From positions 1 to 6,227 of the forward strand of contig CAYMFD010000153.1 of the NCBI GenBank assembly GCA_964389475.1: a DNA stretch of 6,227 nucleotides, given 5' to 3'. Below the pieces are notes generated by a model. That model was not told the DNA's origin and searched no databases. It worked only from the letters and a program-made list of their open reading frames with translations. The position numbers were made by a program, and so were the translations under genes. Positions 6,144 to 6,227 of this stretch are shown here, piece by piece. Within the stretch, counting starts at the first letter, position 1. Each line of letters begins with the position of its first letter. This stretch comes from CAYMFD01 sp964389475 (GTDB lineage Bacteria > Bacteroidota > Bacteroidia > Chitinophagales > Saprospiraceae).

Positions 6144-6161
6144 TATCATTGAATAATGATA
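6144..6161. repeat. Perfect 7-base inverted repeat with 4-base loop
   Basis: TATCATT and AATGATA flank GAAT, forming a perfect AT-rich inverted repeat in the otherwise gene-free right end (6089-6227). No T-run follows on either strand, so it does not read as an intrinsic terminator. It could be an operator for a gene beyond the window or chance in AT-rich DNA. Confidence 0.3.
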
Positions 6162-6227
6162 TAGAGGTAGGCACTTAATTACATAGTTTTTTTATCTTAA
6201 AGCGTTGTAAATCAGTAATGTACGTAT

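Noticed and set aside
6128..6151. TTTG plus TATCATTG as a plus-strand promoter at the right end
   Set aside because: The spacer is only 12 bases rather than about 19-21, and the -7 string has a mismatch. No gene is visible downstream before the window ends.

Overview
The window looks like chromosomal DNA from a member of the Bacteroidota, possibly near Saprospiria or Chitinophagia. The evidence is a protein with a C-terminal type IX secretion (T9SS) type A sorting domain at 4170-5801, a possible second T9SS-type C-terminus cut by the left edge, a small membrane protein resembling the Bacteroidota family DUF5362, no strong Shine-Dalgarno sites, and one exact match to the Bacteroidota -7 promoter element TAnnTTTG. 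The finer placement is inference.

Layout. Bases 1-47 are probably the last codons of a plus-strand gene. Bases 48-350 hold no credible gene but contain two patches of degenerate A-rich GTCAAAAG-like repeats. A 151-residue three-helix membrane protein follows (351-806, plus). It meets a minus-strand operon tail to tail with a 7-base overlap. That operon is rimK (3160-4041, S6-type glutamate ligase), then an AstE/AspA-like zinc hydrolase (2177-3163, TTG start overlapping the rimK stop), then a PBP4-type D-Ala-D-Ala carboxypeptidase (800-2170, 6-base gap). A 128-base divergent intergenic region separates rimK from the secreted T9SS cargo protein on the plus strand.

The least expected item lies right of the T9SS gene. 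At about 5887-6056 (minus) there is a decayed second copy of the 5' end of rimK. Its first 40 codons align without gaps to the intact gene (31 of 40 residues identical). A one-base loss then shifts the frame and a stop follows in the shifted frame. Similarity also runs past the start codon into the rimK leader. The rimK 5' end is therefore present as diverged direct repeats 2,015 bp apart, with the T9SS gene between them.

How the genes may work together. RimK adds glutamate to protein C-termini, and AstE/AspA enzymes hydrolyse acylated amino acids or peptide-like bonds. Their translational coupling suggests a ligase and hydrolase acting on the same modification; this is inference. DacB acts on peptidoglycan in the periplasm, and its link to the other two is only transcriptional as far as the sequence shows. 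I see no CRISPR array, tRNA, rRNA, transposase or phage gene.
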